64,000 nucleotides of DNA from Symbiodinium natans (Eukaryota; Sar; Dinophyceae; Suessiales; Symbiodiniaceae): contig CAJNDS010002316.1 in assembly GCA_905221605.1 (NCBI GenBank), forward strand, positions 397,001 through 461,000. The letters run 5' to 3'. The notes beneath the pieces are model-generated. The model did not search any database, was not told the DNA's origin, and worked only from the letters and a program-made list of their open reading frames with translations. The position numbers and the translations under genes are program-made. Numbering within the stretch: position 1 is the stretch's first letter; every line of letters starts with the position of its first letter. Below are positions 39,213 through 50,245 of this stretch, piece after piece.

Positions 39213-39214
39213 AC

Positions 39215-39344
39215 TCGTGGCACCCAAACGAGCGTGGGGCTCGTTTGGGTGCCAAGATCCTTGAAATTAACCCTAAACCCAGCCACTTCCAAGCTGCACG
39301 CGGCACTTCCAAGCTGCACGCGGCACTTCCAAGCTGCACACGCT
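39215..39344. repeat. Hairpin direct repeat copy 2 and a GGCACTTCCAAGCTGCACGC tandem
   Basis: 39215-39280 repeats the 38793 unit almost exactly. It is followed by three tandem copies of the 19-20 bp unit. Related single units with changes occur at 38619-38690. Confidence 0.8.
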
Positions 39345-39650
39345 CTGAAAGCCCTGGGCAGCCAACCTGACAAAGTTTCCGGAATCCGAAAGCTTCGAAA
39401 TACGTGGTAAAAACCAATGAAAACAAGACGTGTGTGCGGCCTAGACGCGGGAAAGGCCGTGAAACGCTGTGTGCGCCTTGGACGCGGACATGCGTGCGTC
39501 TTGAACGGGCCGGCCCATGAACCTATATCCCTGCCCCTTTCTTTGTGTTCAGGTGCAGCCCTCAGTCATCCACCTCCATCTTGGAGTTCAGGGTTTGGGA
39601 TCTTGGAGTACAGGGTTTATGGAGATTTTTGAAAATGAGCACCTCAGGCC

Positions 39651-40018
39651 TTCAAAGTGCTGTACTGTCCCTAAAAACATTCTGGAGGCCTATACAGCCA
39701 GGCCCTCATGAGAAGATAGGTGTTTAGGGACAGTACAGCACTTTGAAGGCCTGAGGTGCTGAAAGTGCTGTACTGTCCCTAAAAATCAATGTTTTGAAGA
39801 GGACCTGTCCATATAGGCCTTCAGAATTGGTTCTTGTAGGTTTTTTAGGGACAGTACGGCGTTTTCTGCTTCTGGGATTGGTTTTTTAGTGACAGTACAG
39901 CACTTTGAATGCCTGAGGGGCTGAAAGTGCTGTACTGCCCCTAAAAAGCCAATCTTTTGAAGAGGGCCTGCTCGTATAGGCCCCCAGAATTGGTTTTTGG
40001 TGTTTGCAGACAGCACGG
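39651..40018. repeat. Perfect hairpin family TTTAGGGACAGTACAGCAC
   Basis: Arms of 22 nt pair perfectly in 39723-39783 around a 17-nt loop. A slightly mutated second hairpin is at 39885-39946 and half copies lie at 39651-39677 and 39843-39858. Spacers share GGCCTATA, CAGAATTGGTT and CTTTTGAAGAGG, so the whole roughly 160-bp unit is tandemly duplicated. Confidence 0.8.
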
Positions 40019-40019
40019 T

Positions 40020-41090
40020 TAAGCAGCAATCAAACTAATTAATTCAACTATTTTCTAAGACCGTGATTTCTGTTCTTTGGTTCCGTGAATTCATGTTGTT
40101 TGGGGTCTACTAACCTCATTCATGTACTTAAACCCTCCAGTAAACAAATTAAGGCATTGAAGTTCTTTTTTTGACTAAGTCAACTTCAACAAGCCTTAAG
40201 TGAGTTAAGTACCTTTTGCAATTCACTTAGTTCATTCATTTGATTTAGTTCAGGGTTTACAGTTCTCATTCTTTTACTTAGCCCTGCAGAAAAACCAATT
40301 AAACTGCTGAAGATATTTTACGTAAGCTAATATCAACATAAAACCCTCAGTTAACAAAGCACTTCATTTGTTAGCGAAAACAATTACATTTATTTTGGAA
40401 AATATTGTATTTATTCGAATTAATGCCTAAATGACGCGATTAGAACAAGTTTCCTGATTAGTAGACTAATTCATCTAATGTGCTTTACAACTGTCATTCG
40501 TTTAGTCTAGTTGAGGCGGCAGCAAAAAAAAGATTGAAATTTAGCTAGCAGCTAGCTCAATGTATGTAGTTGTCTCTTAGAAAAATAATTTAGTTTCTAA
40601 TTCTTGGGAAGGCCTATTCAAGTATTCGTTAAAGTAATTAAACTAGTCAAACTAACACAAGTCACGTTGTTTGTAATGATCGTGCTTGTAAATTATCGAC
40701 TTAATTTAGCTACGGGTCTACTGAGTAATTTCATTCATTTACTTCATCCTTCAGTCAACTAATTCCACAATTGACACTATTTTAACTATGTTAATGTCAG
40801 CAAACAAAAGGCCGTTATTAAAGTAGGAAAAGTAAATTTAGTTCATTGGTTTCCTTTAGTCAGTTAATGGTGTACGAACTTAGTCCATTTACTTAACCCT
40901 TCAGAAGACTAATCAACTGCCACATCTTCCCTCTGCCACATCTTCCCTCGCTGCCTTGTTGTCACTTCGTAACTGTTCGTGTAAGTCACCTGCGTACTCC
41001 TGCTAGCTGTTAGCATCAAGGAATGTCTCTGGCCATTGTCTTCTGTCAAGGTCTTTACTCGGGTACGTGGGGGGGGGGGGGGGGGGGGAG
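40020..41090. repeat. AT-rich degenerate tandem repeat, no gene seen
   Basis: About 1.07 kb with no telomere-like units. A recurring segment like ATTTACTTAACCCTTCAG, then AACTAATTAA appears near 40129, 40275, 40341, 40738 and 40890, with TTTTAACTATGTTAATGTCA between. It ends at a TA microsatellite (41095-41160) after a G run. Confidence 0.55.
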
Positions 41091-41980
41091 GCATGGATAT
41101 ATATATATATATATACATATATAGATAGATAGATATATATATATATACAGATATGTATCTTTAAAAGCAAGGTGTCCTTAATTGTTTGGTTTATGAACTT
41201 GTGCAGTCTTTTGGATTCTGGTTTACATTCCTAGGTTGGCTTTCGGTATATGTTCTATTTGCCTCATTATCGTGTATTCTAAGGAACCCTTATATATACA
41301 CATATACATATTTGTTATATATATATATATATATATTTTTTTGTTTTTTGTATTTTCAAGTGGGTTCAAGGCTAACCCTGATTCTGGTTGACAAGGCGTA
41401 AGGTTACTTCAGGCATGACTTGCAACAACGTGGCTGAAGGGAGCTCGGAGTTAGGTTCAATTTAGGGTTTAGGGTTTAGGATTTAGGGTTTAGGGTTTAG
41501 GGTTTAGGGTAAGAAGTCAGGAAAGGCCGCGGCCAAGAGGGATGTTGATGCGTGTGTTAAACATGTTAAACATCTAAGCCCTAAAGACTCGGCCTAAACC
41601 TAAACCCAAAACCCAAGTTGAAACCTTACCCCCAACTGAAGCCTTTATCCCCTACCAGGTTTACACTCCAAGATCTGTCAAACCCCACGCTTGCTGTTGC
41701 CAAAAATGACAACCTGGGACAGCACTATGGCCTATAGCTAAAAACCCGAAGCCCAGACCCTAAAGCCTAAAGCCTCAACCCTTAACCCTGAACCGTTTCT
41801 TGGGGGGGGATCCCTTCTAGTCTACAGCATTCTTCACAGAAAAGAAGGAAAATTGCTGTTCCCTTTTTTCAGGGAACCCAGCAACGCTGAGCGGAAGAGG
41901 ACCACCCTAAAGCCGAAACCCTGGACCAAGCGCCTGAAAACATCCTCGTAAACCCTAAGCCCTAAACCAAACCTTTGAAG

Positions 41981-42050
41981 CAGAAGAGGACTATGTGTGG
42001 TTTGAAGCCGCGTTCGGGAACTGGGTGAACGGACTGCCGACCACATGGGC
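41981..42050 (+). CDS. Gene B, exon
   Basis: After CTTTGAAG the frame gives EEDYVWFEAAFGNWVNGLPT, TWAG. Aromatic-rich and clearly protein-like. No GT donor follows and an in-frame TGA lies at about 42067, so the 3' end is an estimate. A possible earlier exon (41512-41590, frame with KAAAKRDVDACVK) is weaker. Confidence 0.6.
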
Positions 42051-42178
42051 AGGAAGGCCAGCATCTTGACTTACGCTAAATTCAGGGCTCTTGGAAAAGC
42101 CTCAGTGATCCTCAGCAATCCTATGGTTCCTGAGCACAGTTTCCCCCGGCAAATCGGACATGTTCTTTTTTAGCTCAG

Positions 42179-42220
42179 CTTGGCGGTGAAAAAGAATGGA
42201 ACCCTGCCATTCCTTCCATT
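42179..42220 (+). CDS. Gene B, micro-exon
   Basis: Pyrimidine tract TTCTTTTTTAGCTCAG, then exactly 14 codons (LGGEKEWNPAIPSI), then consensus donor GTGAGT. Phase 0 on both sides. Textbook splice signals for so small an exon. Confidence 0.7.
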
Positions 42221-42707
42221 GTGAGTGGAAACGGCGTCCACTAAACTGCTCCACGTACTCTGCTAGGGTTTAGGGTTAGTCCTAACTAGGGTTTAGGGCC
42301 TTTTGGCGCTTTTTTAGGGCTAAGGTGTGAGGGACCTTTTGGGGCTTCGGGTTCTGTACAAAGTGCGGCGTCACGCCGCAAAGCCGTCTTCGGACGTGGC
42401 TGCCGACTGCGATGAATTCTGGTTTGAGTGCACACCTGGCATACCTTAACAACCCAACCCCTAGATTTTTGTAGATTATTGTAAGACCTTGTAGGATTCT
42501 TAGGGTTTTGGATTCTTCAGGTACATGTACAATTCTCAAACAATCGCCCCCCATGGGTTTCCCAATTGAAGACAGAGCTCTGTAATTGTTGCACTAGGAA
42601 GTGCTGACGTGTGGTAGACCCTAAGTCAGCAGTGCGGGTGGCAAGGAAAGACCTAACCTTTGGGTTTAAAGTTTAGGGTTTAGGCCTCACGGTTTAGGGT
42701 AACTGAG

Positions 42708-42789
42708 GAATGCCCATGCACTGCCGAGCAGCTCTTGAGGGTGTCTGGCGGGCTAATTGTCATCGGCAGATCGCCCATCCAGCGCCTTG
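42708..42789 (+). CDS. Gene B, exon
   Basis: After AACTGAG, 27 codons: ECPCTAEQLLRVSGGLIVIG, RSPIQRL, plus 1 nt, donor GTGCCG. Amphipathic helix then a hydrophobic strand, as expected near the end of the second lobe. Confidence 0.6.
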
Positions 42790-43189
42790 GTGCCGAAAAG
42801 ATTGTGGGTTTTGGGGTGAGGGTTGGGGTTTGGGCTCAGGGTTTAGAGCTATTTTGTAGGGGGTTTGGGCAAAATTGTAAAGGTTTAGGGTGGGGCTCTT
42901 GGCAGCATTCCGGCACGACCCTCAATCTGTTTTCAACACAGACTTTTAGGGGGAGCATATACCTTACGCGTCCCTAATTATAGACTTTACTGCGCCCCTT
43001 CTAAGACGTGGAACCACGTACCTCCATAACCCCTATTGGGATGCCTTGAGTCCAAAAGGAGTACCAGTGCAGTGCATGGTTTGTCGGGCCGCGTGTTGTC
43101 AGACATCTCCGATGTGTCCGAGCTACAACTTCAGTATAAGAGCTTTGTTTCTTGAGGTGTGCTGGGAAACCTTCTGAGCCAGGGTGTAG

Positions 43190-44355
43190 CGACTTGTGTC
43201 ATCTCTGTCGACCCTGGAGGAGTACAACCTTCGATGTCAACAGTTTGCAAATGGACAAGGTGCTTGCGATGATTTGTTCACGGGCTACTTCTACGATTCG
43301 CTGTGGCATTTGGCCGGCATGCTTCACACCTACCTGATCGAGCAGAACAATTCCCTGGCATCCGTTGGGACGGTAGAATCTCAGCAGGCCTTGTTCAACT
43401 TGTCCGTGCACATGGACTACATGGGGTTGACAGGTCGGGTACGCCAATTCAACAGTATCGAGCCGACCACCATCCCACCTTCGTTCGGTGACCGCGATGG
43501 TGTGCAGCTAATCCGTCAAAGCCAAGGTGGGCTTGGGAGCGAGTTCGTCCAGTTGGGTCTGTGGACAAGTGATGGGTTTACATGGTTGAGGGATGTGATC
43601 TGGAGCCCCAGCGACAGCAGCAAGAGGGTGCCGTGCAGCACCGAGCAGTGCGACTTGGACGACGCATGGGTACCTGCAGACCGCATAAGCCAATGCTATC
43701 CGGGAACCGTTTTCTCAGTGCAGCTTGGCTGCGTTGCTTGTGCACCGGGCCGGTTTGCCGCAGCAGGCATGGCGGAGTGCCAGCCGTGTGATGCGGGCAC
43801 GTTCGCAAATGACAGCAGCATGGCAAGCTGCCACCCATGTAGCGCCGGAAGCTACAGCAATGTCCTCGGCGCAGATAGCTGCGAGTCGTGCACCCCAGGG
43901 TTCTATGCAAACGACACTTCCTCCACAGCTTGTGACACGTGCCCCTTGGGTCGATATGGGCCACAGAAAGGCCTGGCAGAGTGTGAGGAATGTCCGCCAG
44001 GGCGCACTACCGGGTTCTCTGCTGCCATCACGGAGGACGCATGTCAGTGCCAGGGGCACTTGTACCAGGGGCAATGCATAGTGTGCCCTGGCACCTCTCG
44101 CTATGAAGAGGGCCAGTGCATCGGCTGTGGAGAGGGGCTAATATGCAATGGCAGTCGCACCGCCGACATCGTGAGCGGATATTTCAGTGAGGCGACTTCC
44201 CCTTTCAGTGTCTACAAGTGTCTTCCCGGTAAGACTTGTCCAGGCGGTTTGCCAGGCACTTGTGTCGATGAAATTGTAGGGGTACCATGCACTCGCTGCC
44301 CGGATGGCAAGTCCTGGGACACCGACGGCTGCGAGGAATGCACGCCTCCCGGAGT
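43190..44355 (+). CDS. Gene B, main exon: end of binding domain and cysteine-rich repeats
   Basis: The longest gene B exon (about 389 codons). After acceptor GGGTGTAG it reads RLVSSLSTLEEYN. About residues 40-150 carry FTGYFYDSLWHLAGMLHTY and GLTGRVRQF, then a GDR motif and IRQ, the typical C-terminal part of an ANF-receptor-like domain. Residues about 178-390 are Cys-rich with repeats of the type PGxFAxxxxxxxCxxCxxG, resembling GCC2/GCC3 (ephrin-receptor-like) modules. N-glycosylation sequons are present (NDSS, NDTS, NGSR). The in-frame TGA at 44360 is probably intronic: a GT at 44356 gives a phase that matches the next exon exactly. Confidence 0.85.
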
Positions 44356-44475
44356 GTGCTGAGTATATTTCTGAAATGGCATAGGCCCCCCCCATGTAGC
44401 CTAGCAAGAGTATATAAATAACACCAACAGCACGGGCAAAAACAGCTGGGTTAGGAGTCGACTAAGGGCACTCAG

Positions 44476-44569
44476 CTTGGCGGGATGGGTTTTTGCTGCC
44501 CTCTTCGGCATGGCGTCCGTCCCCACGCTCTACTACATGATGAATATGAAGCAGCTCGGCTGGTCTTGG
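44476..44569 (+). CDS. Gene B, transmembrane exon 1
   Basis: Acceptor CACTCAG, 1 nt, 31 codons: LAGWVFAALFGMASVPTLYY, MMNMKQLGWSW. The hydrophobic stretch suits a membrane helix. The donor GTTTAGATTTCGGGTTTAGG is telomere-like. Joins in phase to the preceding exon (phase 2 plus 1 nt). Confidence 0.75.
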
Positions 44570-44693
44570 GTTTAGATTTCGGGTTTAGGGTTTAGATTGT
44601 GCTACGGCTCAAGACGGATTTTCGGCTCAAGGGTTGTCGGCTCGGAATCCTTCTCAGGTGTTGGTGTAGTTGCCTCTCGTCACCGAGCGCCTG

Positions 44694-44757
44694 AGAGAGA
44701 GGGAGAGGGAGAGGGAGAGAGAGAGCGAGAGAGAGAGAGAGGGAGAGAGAGAGAGGG
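44694..44757. repeat. GA-rich microsatellite
   Basis: GAGAGG and GAGA units. The open frames of E/R or L/S repeats here are not genes. Confidence 0.95.
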
Positions 44758-44948
44758 TTTAGATTGTCCGGAACCCAGTATTCAAAGGGTTTAGGGTTGA
44801 GGGTTGGTTTGGGGTTTCGAAGTTGCATAGGGGGGTTAGGCTTGTCCTGGTGGGCCCTTGGCCGGAATGTGAGGCCATCAGTCGACTGATGGCTTCACGT
44901 GCAGCCCAGCAAGCTCTTGCACCCTACACTCCGAAACCTAAAGCAGGT

Positions 44949-45016
44949 GACCCCTAAACCCTAAACCCTAAACCCTAAACCCTAAACCCCAAACCCTAAA
45001 CCCTAAACCCTAAAAA
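44949..45016. repeat. CCCTAAA array before an exon
   Basis: Nine to ten units, with one CCCCAAA. It lies 17 bp before the next exon's acceptor. A TTTAGGG array (45133-45206) follows that exon by 12 bp. Confidence 0.9.
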
Positions 45017-45033
45017 AAAGATCACCCAGGCAG

Positions 45034-45121
45034 GCTAGCATGATGGCAACCTCCTGCGCGCTGGCCATGACCGTTTGCATGGTGCAGCCTCGGGCTGAGA
45101 GAGCTTTCGAGCTTATGGAAG
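45034..45121 (+). CDS. Gene B, exon between facing arrays
   Basis: Acceptor CCAGGCAG, then ASMMATSCALAMTVCMVQPR, AERAFELME, plus 1 nt, donor GTGTGAAG. Moderately hydrophobic first half. CCCTAAA repeats lie on the left and TTTAGGG on the right. Confidence 0.65.
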
Positions 45122-45206
45122 GTGTGAAGGAGGGTTTAGGGTTTAGGGTTGAGGGTTTAGGGTTTAGGGTTTAGGGTTTAGGGTTTAGGGTTCAGGGTTT
45201 AGGGGA

Positions 45207-47768
45207 GGATCATGTTTTGCTTGCTGCTTCTTTCCTTCAAGAAGCTGGTTCCTGTACATCTGCAACCTAAGCCCTGGATCGTTGTGATTACTTGTCCTTC
45301 CGTGTCTACTATAGCGTTGCTTTCCAAATCGCTTGTTGTCCCGAAGTGCCTGCCCTGTCGTGAACACTGATTATCATAAATAAACGCCCTTAGCTGACAT
45401 GCGGTGAGAGATTGTCTGTTCCACTGTGTCCTCCCCCAAAGGATGCATTTACTCCGTGTGCATAGCAGGGTTTAGGGCTTAGGCTTAGGTGTTTCGGGTT
45501 TGGTGCTCATTATATAGGCCTTGAGGCACAAGTGTTTTTTTAAGTTCTCGCGGCCCTAGGTGGGACATTCCTTTTGAGAGGCCCTGGAGGGGCTTTCAGC
45601 TCTCTCAGTCAGCCTTTCATTTAGGTCCAGGTGGAACAACTTCCATTTCCGCAGGCTCAGAAAAGAATTCAGAAAGCTCGCAGAAGCTTTGAGCCTACAT
45701 AGGCGCCACTCTAAGCAAAACAACCGTAGCAAAAAAACAAAAAAGTTTCAGCTGGGTTTTGGGAGGTTGGGGCTTAATGAGTCCTGTGACATAGATCCAA
45801 AAGGCAAAATTACTTAGAAGAACATCTAGCAGCTATCTAGGGTGGCTCCCAAACCCTGTTTGCCATGTTTGCGCATAGAGAGGGGTCTTTCCATGCCAAT
45901 ACAGCTCTGATTGTCCCATCATGTGGCATCGCAGTGTTGCAACTTCCCTTCTGCAGTTTCACCCGCGTTGCGTGTCTAGACGCTAAACCCCACACCCATT
46001 TCTATCCCCCTAAAAAGGTTCTTGCGTCCCTTGGTTCTAGGAATATTGGAATCGTGGGCTACATATCGTTCTCGTGGCCGTCTGAGCTGCTTGGCTGCAA
46101 CCACGAAGGGGTATTAGGTGATTTAGGGTTTAAGGTGTTATGATGGGGGTTTTCCAAAGAGGGTGTTGGGACCGTGTTATTATGTATGGCGTTCCTAAAG
46201 TAAGGATCATCCTATTTTGGGGGGTATGTTCGGGGTACCCCTATATTGAGAAATGCCCAGAATCGGAGCCCTGACTAATTCTCCCTCTTGCAGGAGAGAA
46301 TGGGGAGGACCATCTAAGTGAGTAAGCCTGGGGCTCACATTTTTTTTGGATTCTACTGTAGCAAGCCCTATGCCATAAACCCTGAACCCTCAAGCGGTTC
46401 GCTGCTCAGCTGCAGCAAGGAAATAATCGAATCCTTTGGCAGGGTCCTTCCTAGGACCCAGAGTGAGAGTAGGCCCTTATTCCTTTTTTTGATTGGGGTT
46501 TCGGCTCCCTTAAAGCCTTTTTAAACCAAAAACGGTACCCTTTTATTCCTAGGTTGCTCCTGGGTCTAGCTTCTCTGTAAAGTCATCAACCCAGGACTAG
46601 CTCTGGAGGAGAAGTGCCCGCGCTTTCTACTCGTGTGTAGGTGTTTGGTGACCCTCTTTGCAAGCCCAGAACTAGACGAAGCCTTCAAAACCCGACGAAC
46701 TAAGCATATGAATGGTGAGGAAGGATAATAATGGGGTATTTCCTTAAGAAATTGGGGCGTCGCCTGAGAATGGTATTTTGGGGTCTTCTCATGGATGGTC
46801 AACGGTCCAACTCTGCGAGCATGGGAAAAAAGCCCCAAAAACACGCTACATTCGCGCACTAGTTTGCAGATTTGCTTTTTATTTGGGGCCTTTCTGGTGC
46901 TGTATTAAGGGGGTCTTTGGCAGCACTTACCTTGTTATCTGGACAGGGTTTCCACCCTTATAAGATCCCCGTTCTAGCTCCTGTTAATGGTTGATTTGGG
47001 GCTCACTTTGCTCGCTTGGTTAATAATGTTAGGATCATGAGGAAGACACCAGTACTGTAATGGGTAAACCGCTCTCTCCCTGTCACACCTTGAGACCCCT
47101 ATGAATAACCGAATTTTGGAGGTTTGCGAAGACTCATGAAATCAACCGTGCATCGAAACACAGGTACCCCAAAACAAATACTCGAATCATATCCTTATGA
47201 TAGGAGCCCCAACAAGGGTACCCTTATCTTCGGACACCGCCAATCCACTAGTCACGAATCCGCGAAAGGCTTCAGTGGATGTTCGATCTCAGCATCGTCT
47301 TCACTCTCGACTTAAAGGACCGGCTTCGCCACACTTCAACGATGCTCCTCCGGTTTAGAGTTGATGGTTGCATCTTCTAGGGCCTACCCCTAGGCTCAGA
47401 TACAGTTCTCAGCTCCTTGCTTATGTTCTTTCCTTTTTTCGAGAGAGCTATCGTTGAATTCATTAGGGAGTTTAGGGTTTAGGTTTAGGCCTATATATCA
47501 CTACGACCCAAAATGTCTGCGCATCAGCCTGTGGGTGGAGACTGCGGTTTACTGCGAGTCAGGCCTTCTTGATTTGTTTCCTTGATCGCCAATCTTGGGC
47601 TCTCCGACAAGTAGCTTGTTTTCGAGAAAAAGTCGGCCTGAACTCTAGCTTGTCAAGTGGTATTGTTCTCTTCTTCCCTAGTTGTTCGCGGGGAAGTTCC
47701 CCTATAAACCTTTTTAAACAAGCCTCTGAACCCTAAACCCGAAGGCTTAAATCCTAAGCTTCTCACAG
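45207..47768. other. Long intron-like stretch
   Basis: No exon is clearly supported in 2.5 kb. It has few telomere-like units (45468-45485, 47468-47490). Unique sequence contains several ATAGGG/CCCTTAT-type motifs that may be old MITE remains near 46190-46260 and 47040-47220. Confidence 0.4.
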
Positions 47769-47879
47769 GCCGTTGGGTTCGATTGCGTCTCGAGCTCACC
47801 AGTGTCCGGCTACATGATCTCTTCTGCCATGCTGCCATGCGCTCTGGTGTGGCTGCTCCTCATCTTCTTAGGGCTGAGG
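47769..47879 (+). CDS. Gene B, transmembrane exon
   Basis: Acceptor TTCTCACAG and 37 codons: AVGFDCVSSSPVSGYMISSA, MLPCALVWLLLIFLGLR, phase 0, donor GTTTTTC. The second half is a strong membrane helix with a central proline. Cys/Ser-rich loops preceding such helices are typical of dinoflagellate multi-pass membrane proteins with GCC2/GCC3 ectodomains (inference from memory of the family). Confidence 0.75.
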
Positions 47880-48329
47880 GTTTTTCAGGGTTCCAGTTTG
47901 CAAGCAAGGTCAATTTAGACTTGTCTTTTTCAATTGTTTGAGATAAACCGTAAACCTTAATGGAGTTTTGGGCTGCAGGGTCACAGAAGTCTCCTGTTTC
48001 AGTCTCGGGACCACTGACTAACGTCCCTGGTTCAGTGTCATTCAGTGTATGCCTTCACACGCCTTATGTGTATTTCCCGACATTGATGTATACCCCTTAT
48101 ATACCCCAGTTGAAGTATAATCCCGTCTCTGGAGACCCCCAAAGGGTGGACACCCCCTTATGGCATCAAAAAGCGGCAAAAGCAAGGATGAACCCGCCAG
48201 GCTTGCTACAGGTAGAGTTGCGGGGAGAAGGTGCACAGGTAGTTGCTGTTCAGTCTTGTGGTGGTTGCGTGAACACCGCTTTTTCTGCATGTAGGCTTTA
48301 TGGGTAGGGTTCCTGCCGCGCTCAAGCAG

Positions 48330-48420
48330 GCTCATCTGCAATTTCCTGAGCCGTCTTTTGCCAACCCGTTGGCGTTTCGAGAGCGGCAAGCTCATCTCCA
48401 CCGCGGGCCAGTTCATCCAG
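48330..48420 (+). CDS. Gene B, exon
   Basis: Acceptor CTCAAGCAG, 1 nt, 30 codons (LICNFLSRLLPTRWRFESGK, LISTAGQFIQ), donor GTCCAG. It joins the next exon in phase. Confidence 0.7.
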
Positions 48421-48743
48421 GTCCAGCAACCCTAAACCCTTAGCCCTGACCAGTAGGGCTTGAAACCCTGAATGCGCCAGGCCTCTAGCAGACTACGGAC
48501 AAATCTCCTCCGCCTAACATGAAGCCACAAGTAAATGGCCGAATCTATTGCAAGATGCAATTTATCTACACAGTTCTTCTGGATGTATTGTTGTTGTCAG
48601 GGGCAGGAAACTACTGCAGAATCACGCTGGAGCATTCTGGGGGGAGAAGCCTACTTGCAAAAGGGTGCAGGGTTGAGAGCTGAGAGGGTTCTGGGGTCCT
48701 TGGATCGATGCTGCCGCGTTTGTGGCAAAAAGGGCCTGTCCAG

Positions 48744-48896
48744 GTCACCTTCACCATCTACAGCAAGGTCGCGCTGTCGCCCATGATGTGCTACACCCAT
48801 CCGAATGGCAAGAGCGGCATGCTTGAGCACAATGGCATCTTCTGCTTCGAGAGTGAAGAGCACACGCCCATGCCCATCGGCCGCACCCTTCCGCAA
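48744..48896 (+). CDS. Gene B, exon with conserved MCYTHPNG block
   Basis: Acceptor CTGTCCAG and 51 codons: VTFTIYSKVALSPMMCYTHP, NGKSGMLEHNGIFCFESEEH, TPMPIGRTLPQ, donor GTCCGG. The frame also runs on to a TAG at 48924-48926, an alternative end. A membrane-embedded segment followed by a Cys loop. Confidence 0.75.
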
Positions 48897-49374
48897 GTCC
48901 GGGCTGAGCATGTGTATGCAGCCTAGTTGTGTGATGGTGCGCCTTTTTGCTGCGTAGCCCCTCCCCCGCCCGCCTCTAAGAGATGAAAATCAGAAGCCAC
49001 CTATAAACCCTAAACCCTTGTCAGCCCCAAACCCTAAACCTTAACCCCAAGCATCTCCAGTCCCCATTCCTTTGCTGCGTTAGAGCCTGGAGCATGTGCT
49101 GCTTATTGTTTTGGGTTTGTGAGCTTTGTGGGTCATTTAGTTGTTGAAGCGGCAACGTTCTTTTCACCCTTTTGAGGCATAACAATAGAGATCAAAAAAC
49201 AATAGGGATCAAAAATCAATTTCAAAAATAAGGCTCAAAAAAACATAAGCCGAGGGCTTAGGGTTTATAAGGCAAGGACGTAAGCGAAGAACTGCCAGCC
49301 GTTTGCGAGGCAGCCGTTCCGCCTTGACAAAACGAAGGAGTTACCCTGAGCCCTGACCTCTCAACATCTCTAAT

Positions 49375-49482
49375 GGGCAGTTCTCTAAAATAGGGTTCCT
49401 TTTGGGGTTCGCATCGATCCAAGGACAGTGCCATGCTATATATAGGGGGCCCAACAAGAAGCCCTATTTTAGAGAACTACCC
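49375..49482. mobile_element. MITE-like family 4
   Basis: A 108-bp element with 21-bp inverted ends matching at 20 positions: GGGCAGTTCTCTAAAATAGG at the left and the reverse of CCTATTTTAGAGAACTACCC at the right. Non-coding. Confidence 0.7.
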
Positions 49483-49784
49483 AAATCCCAGACCCTAAAC
49501 TCTAACCCTAAACCCCTAAACCCTTAAACTCTGACCCTGATTTACTACCCTGTAATTATAGTGCACCGAGGTCGTGTGAAGCTGTAGATAAGAGCCCAAC
49601 GTAGTGTACCTAGATACAGCTTCTCTTTCTTCTCAATCTTTTCATGCCCTACACACCGTAGGCGCCTTGAGCTCAAAGGCCTGAAGCCGTAGCAAAAATA
49701 GGCCGCATGGTAGCTAGGAGTAAACGCCCTCCCACCCTAAACCCTAAACCCTAAACCCTAAACCCTAAACCCCATGTGCCGAAG

Positions 49785-49834
49785 GTTCCTGGTCGGACTC
49801 CTCCTCCTCGGCGGGATGATGCTCGTGCAAAAGG
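49785..49834 (+). CDS. Gene B, candidate transmembrane micro-exon
   Basis: FLVGLLLLGGMMLVQK with a donor formed by telomere-like sequence (AAGG|GTTTAGGG). A CCCTAAA array (49735-49773) lies just upstream. The start is uncertain (the frame is open from an ATG at 49774). Confidence 0.5.
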
Positions 49835-50192
49835 GTTTAGGGTTTGGGGTTAGGGTTCAGGGTCTGGGGTGTGCAGGGTTTCCTTTAGAAAGCCTGCTGT
49901 AAAAGGGTTTCCTTGAGCGCGAATTCATTCCTGAATCCAGAGGCAAGTTCCTGCTTTCGTGTTGTTGTGTGCTCGGAGCTACTAGGGTGAAGTGTCCTTT
50001 GCGCGGGGTCCCCCCCGCCTCCCCCGCCCCCACGCCTCGCCACCCCCCCCTCCTCTCGACCGCTATATAGCCCAAAAAACCCAACTGTAGACTGAACCCT
50101 AGAACCCTAAAGACTAAACTTATGACGACCCTGAACCACCCCAAGCACCCCCGCCTCTTGTCATGTTCGTGCTCTCTGTTGATCAAGCCCAG

Positions 50193-50245
50193 GATCAGCT
50201 TCTACAGCTTAGTGATTGTGGCCACCATTGTGGCGCCGAAGAGAG
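50193..50245 (+). CDS. Gene B, candidate transmembrane exon
   Basis: After AAGCCCAG: ISFYSLVIVATIVAPKRA, a short hydrophobic helix with a basic end. No GT donor; the end is approximate. Confidence 0.45.

Noticed and set aside
43578-44074. Minus-strand and other-frame ORFs over the cysteine-rich exon
   Set aside because: Shadows of the plus-strand reading, which has regular cysteine spacing.
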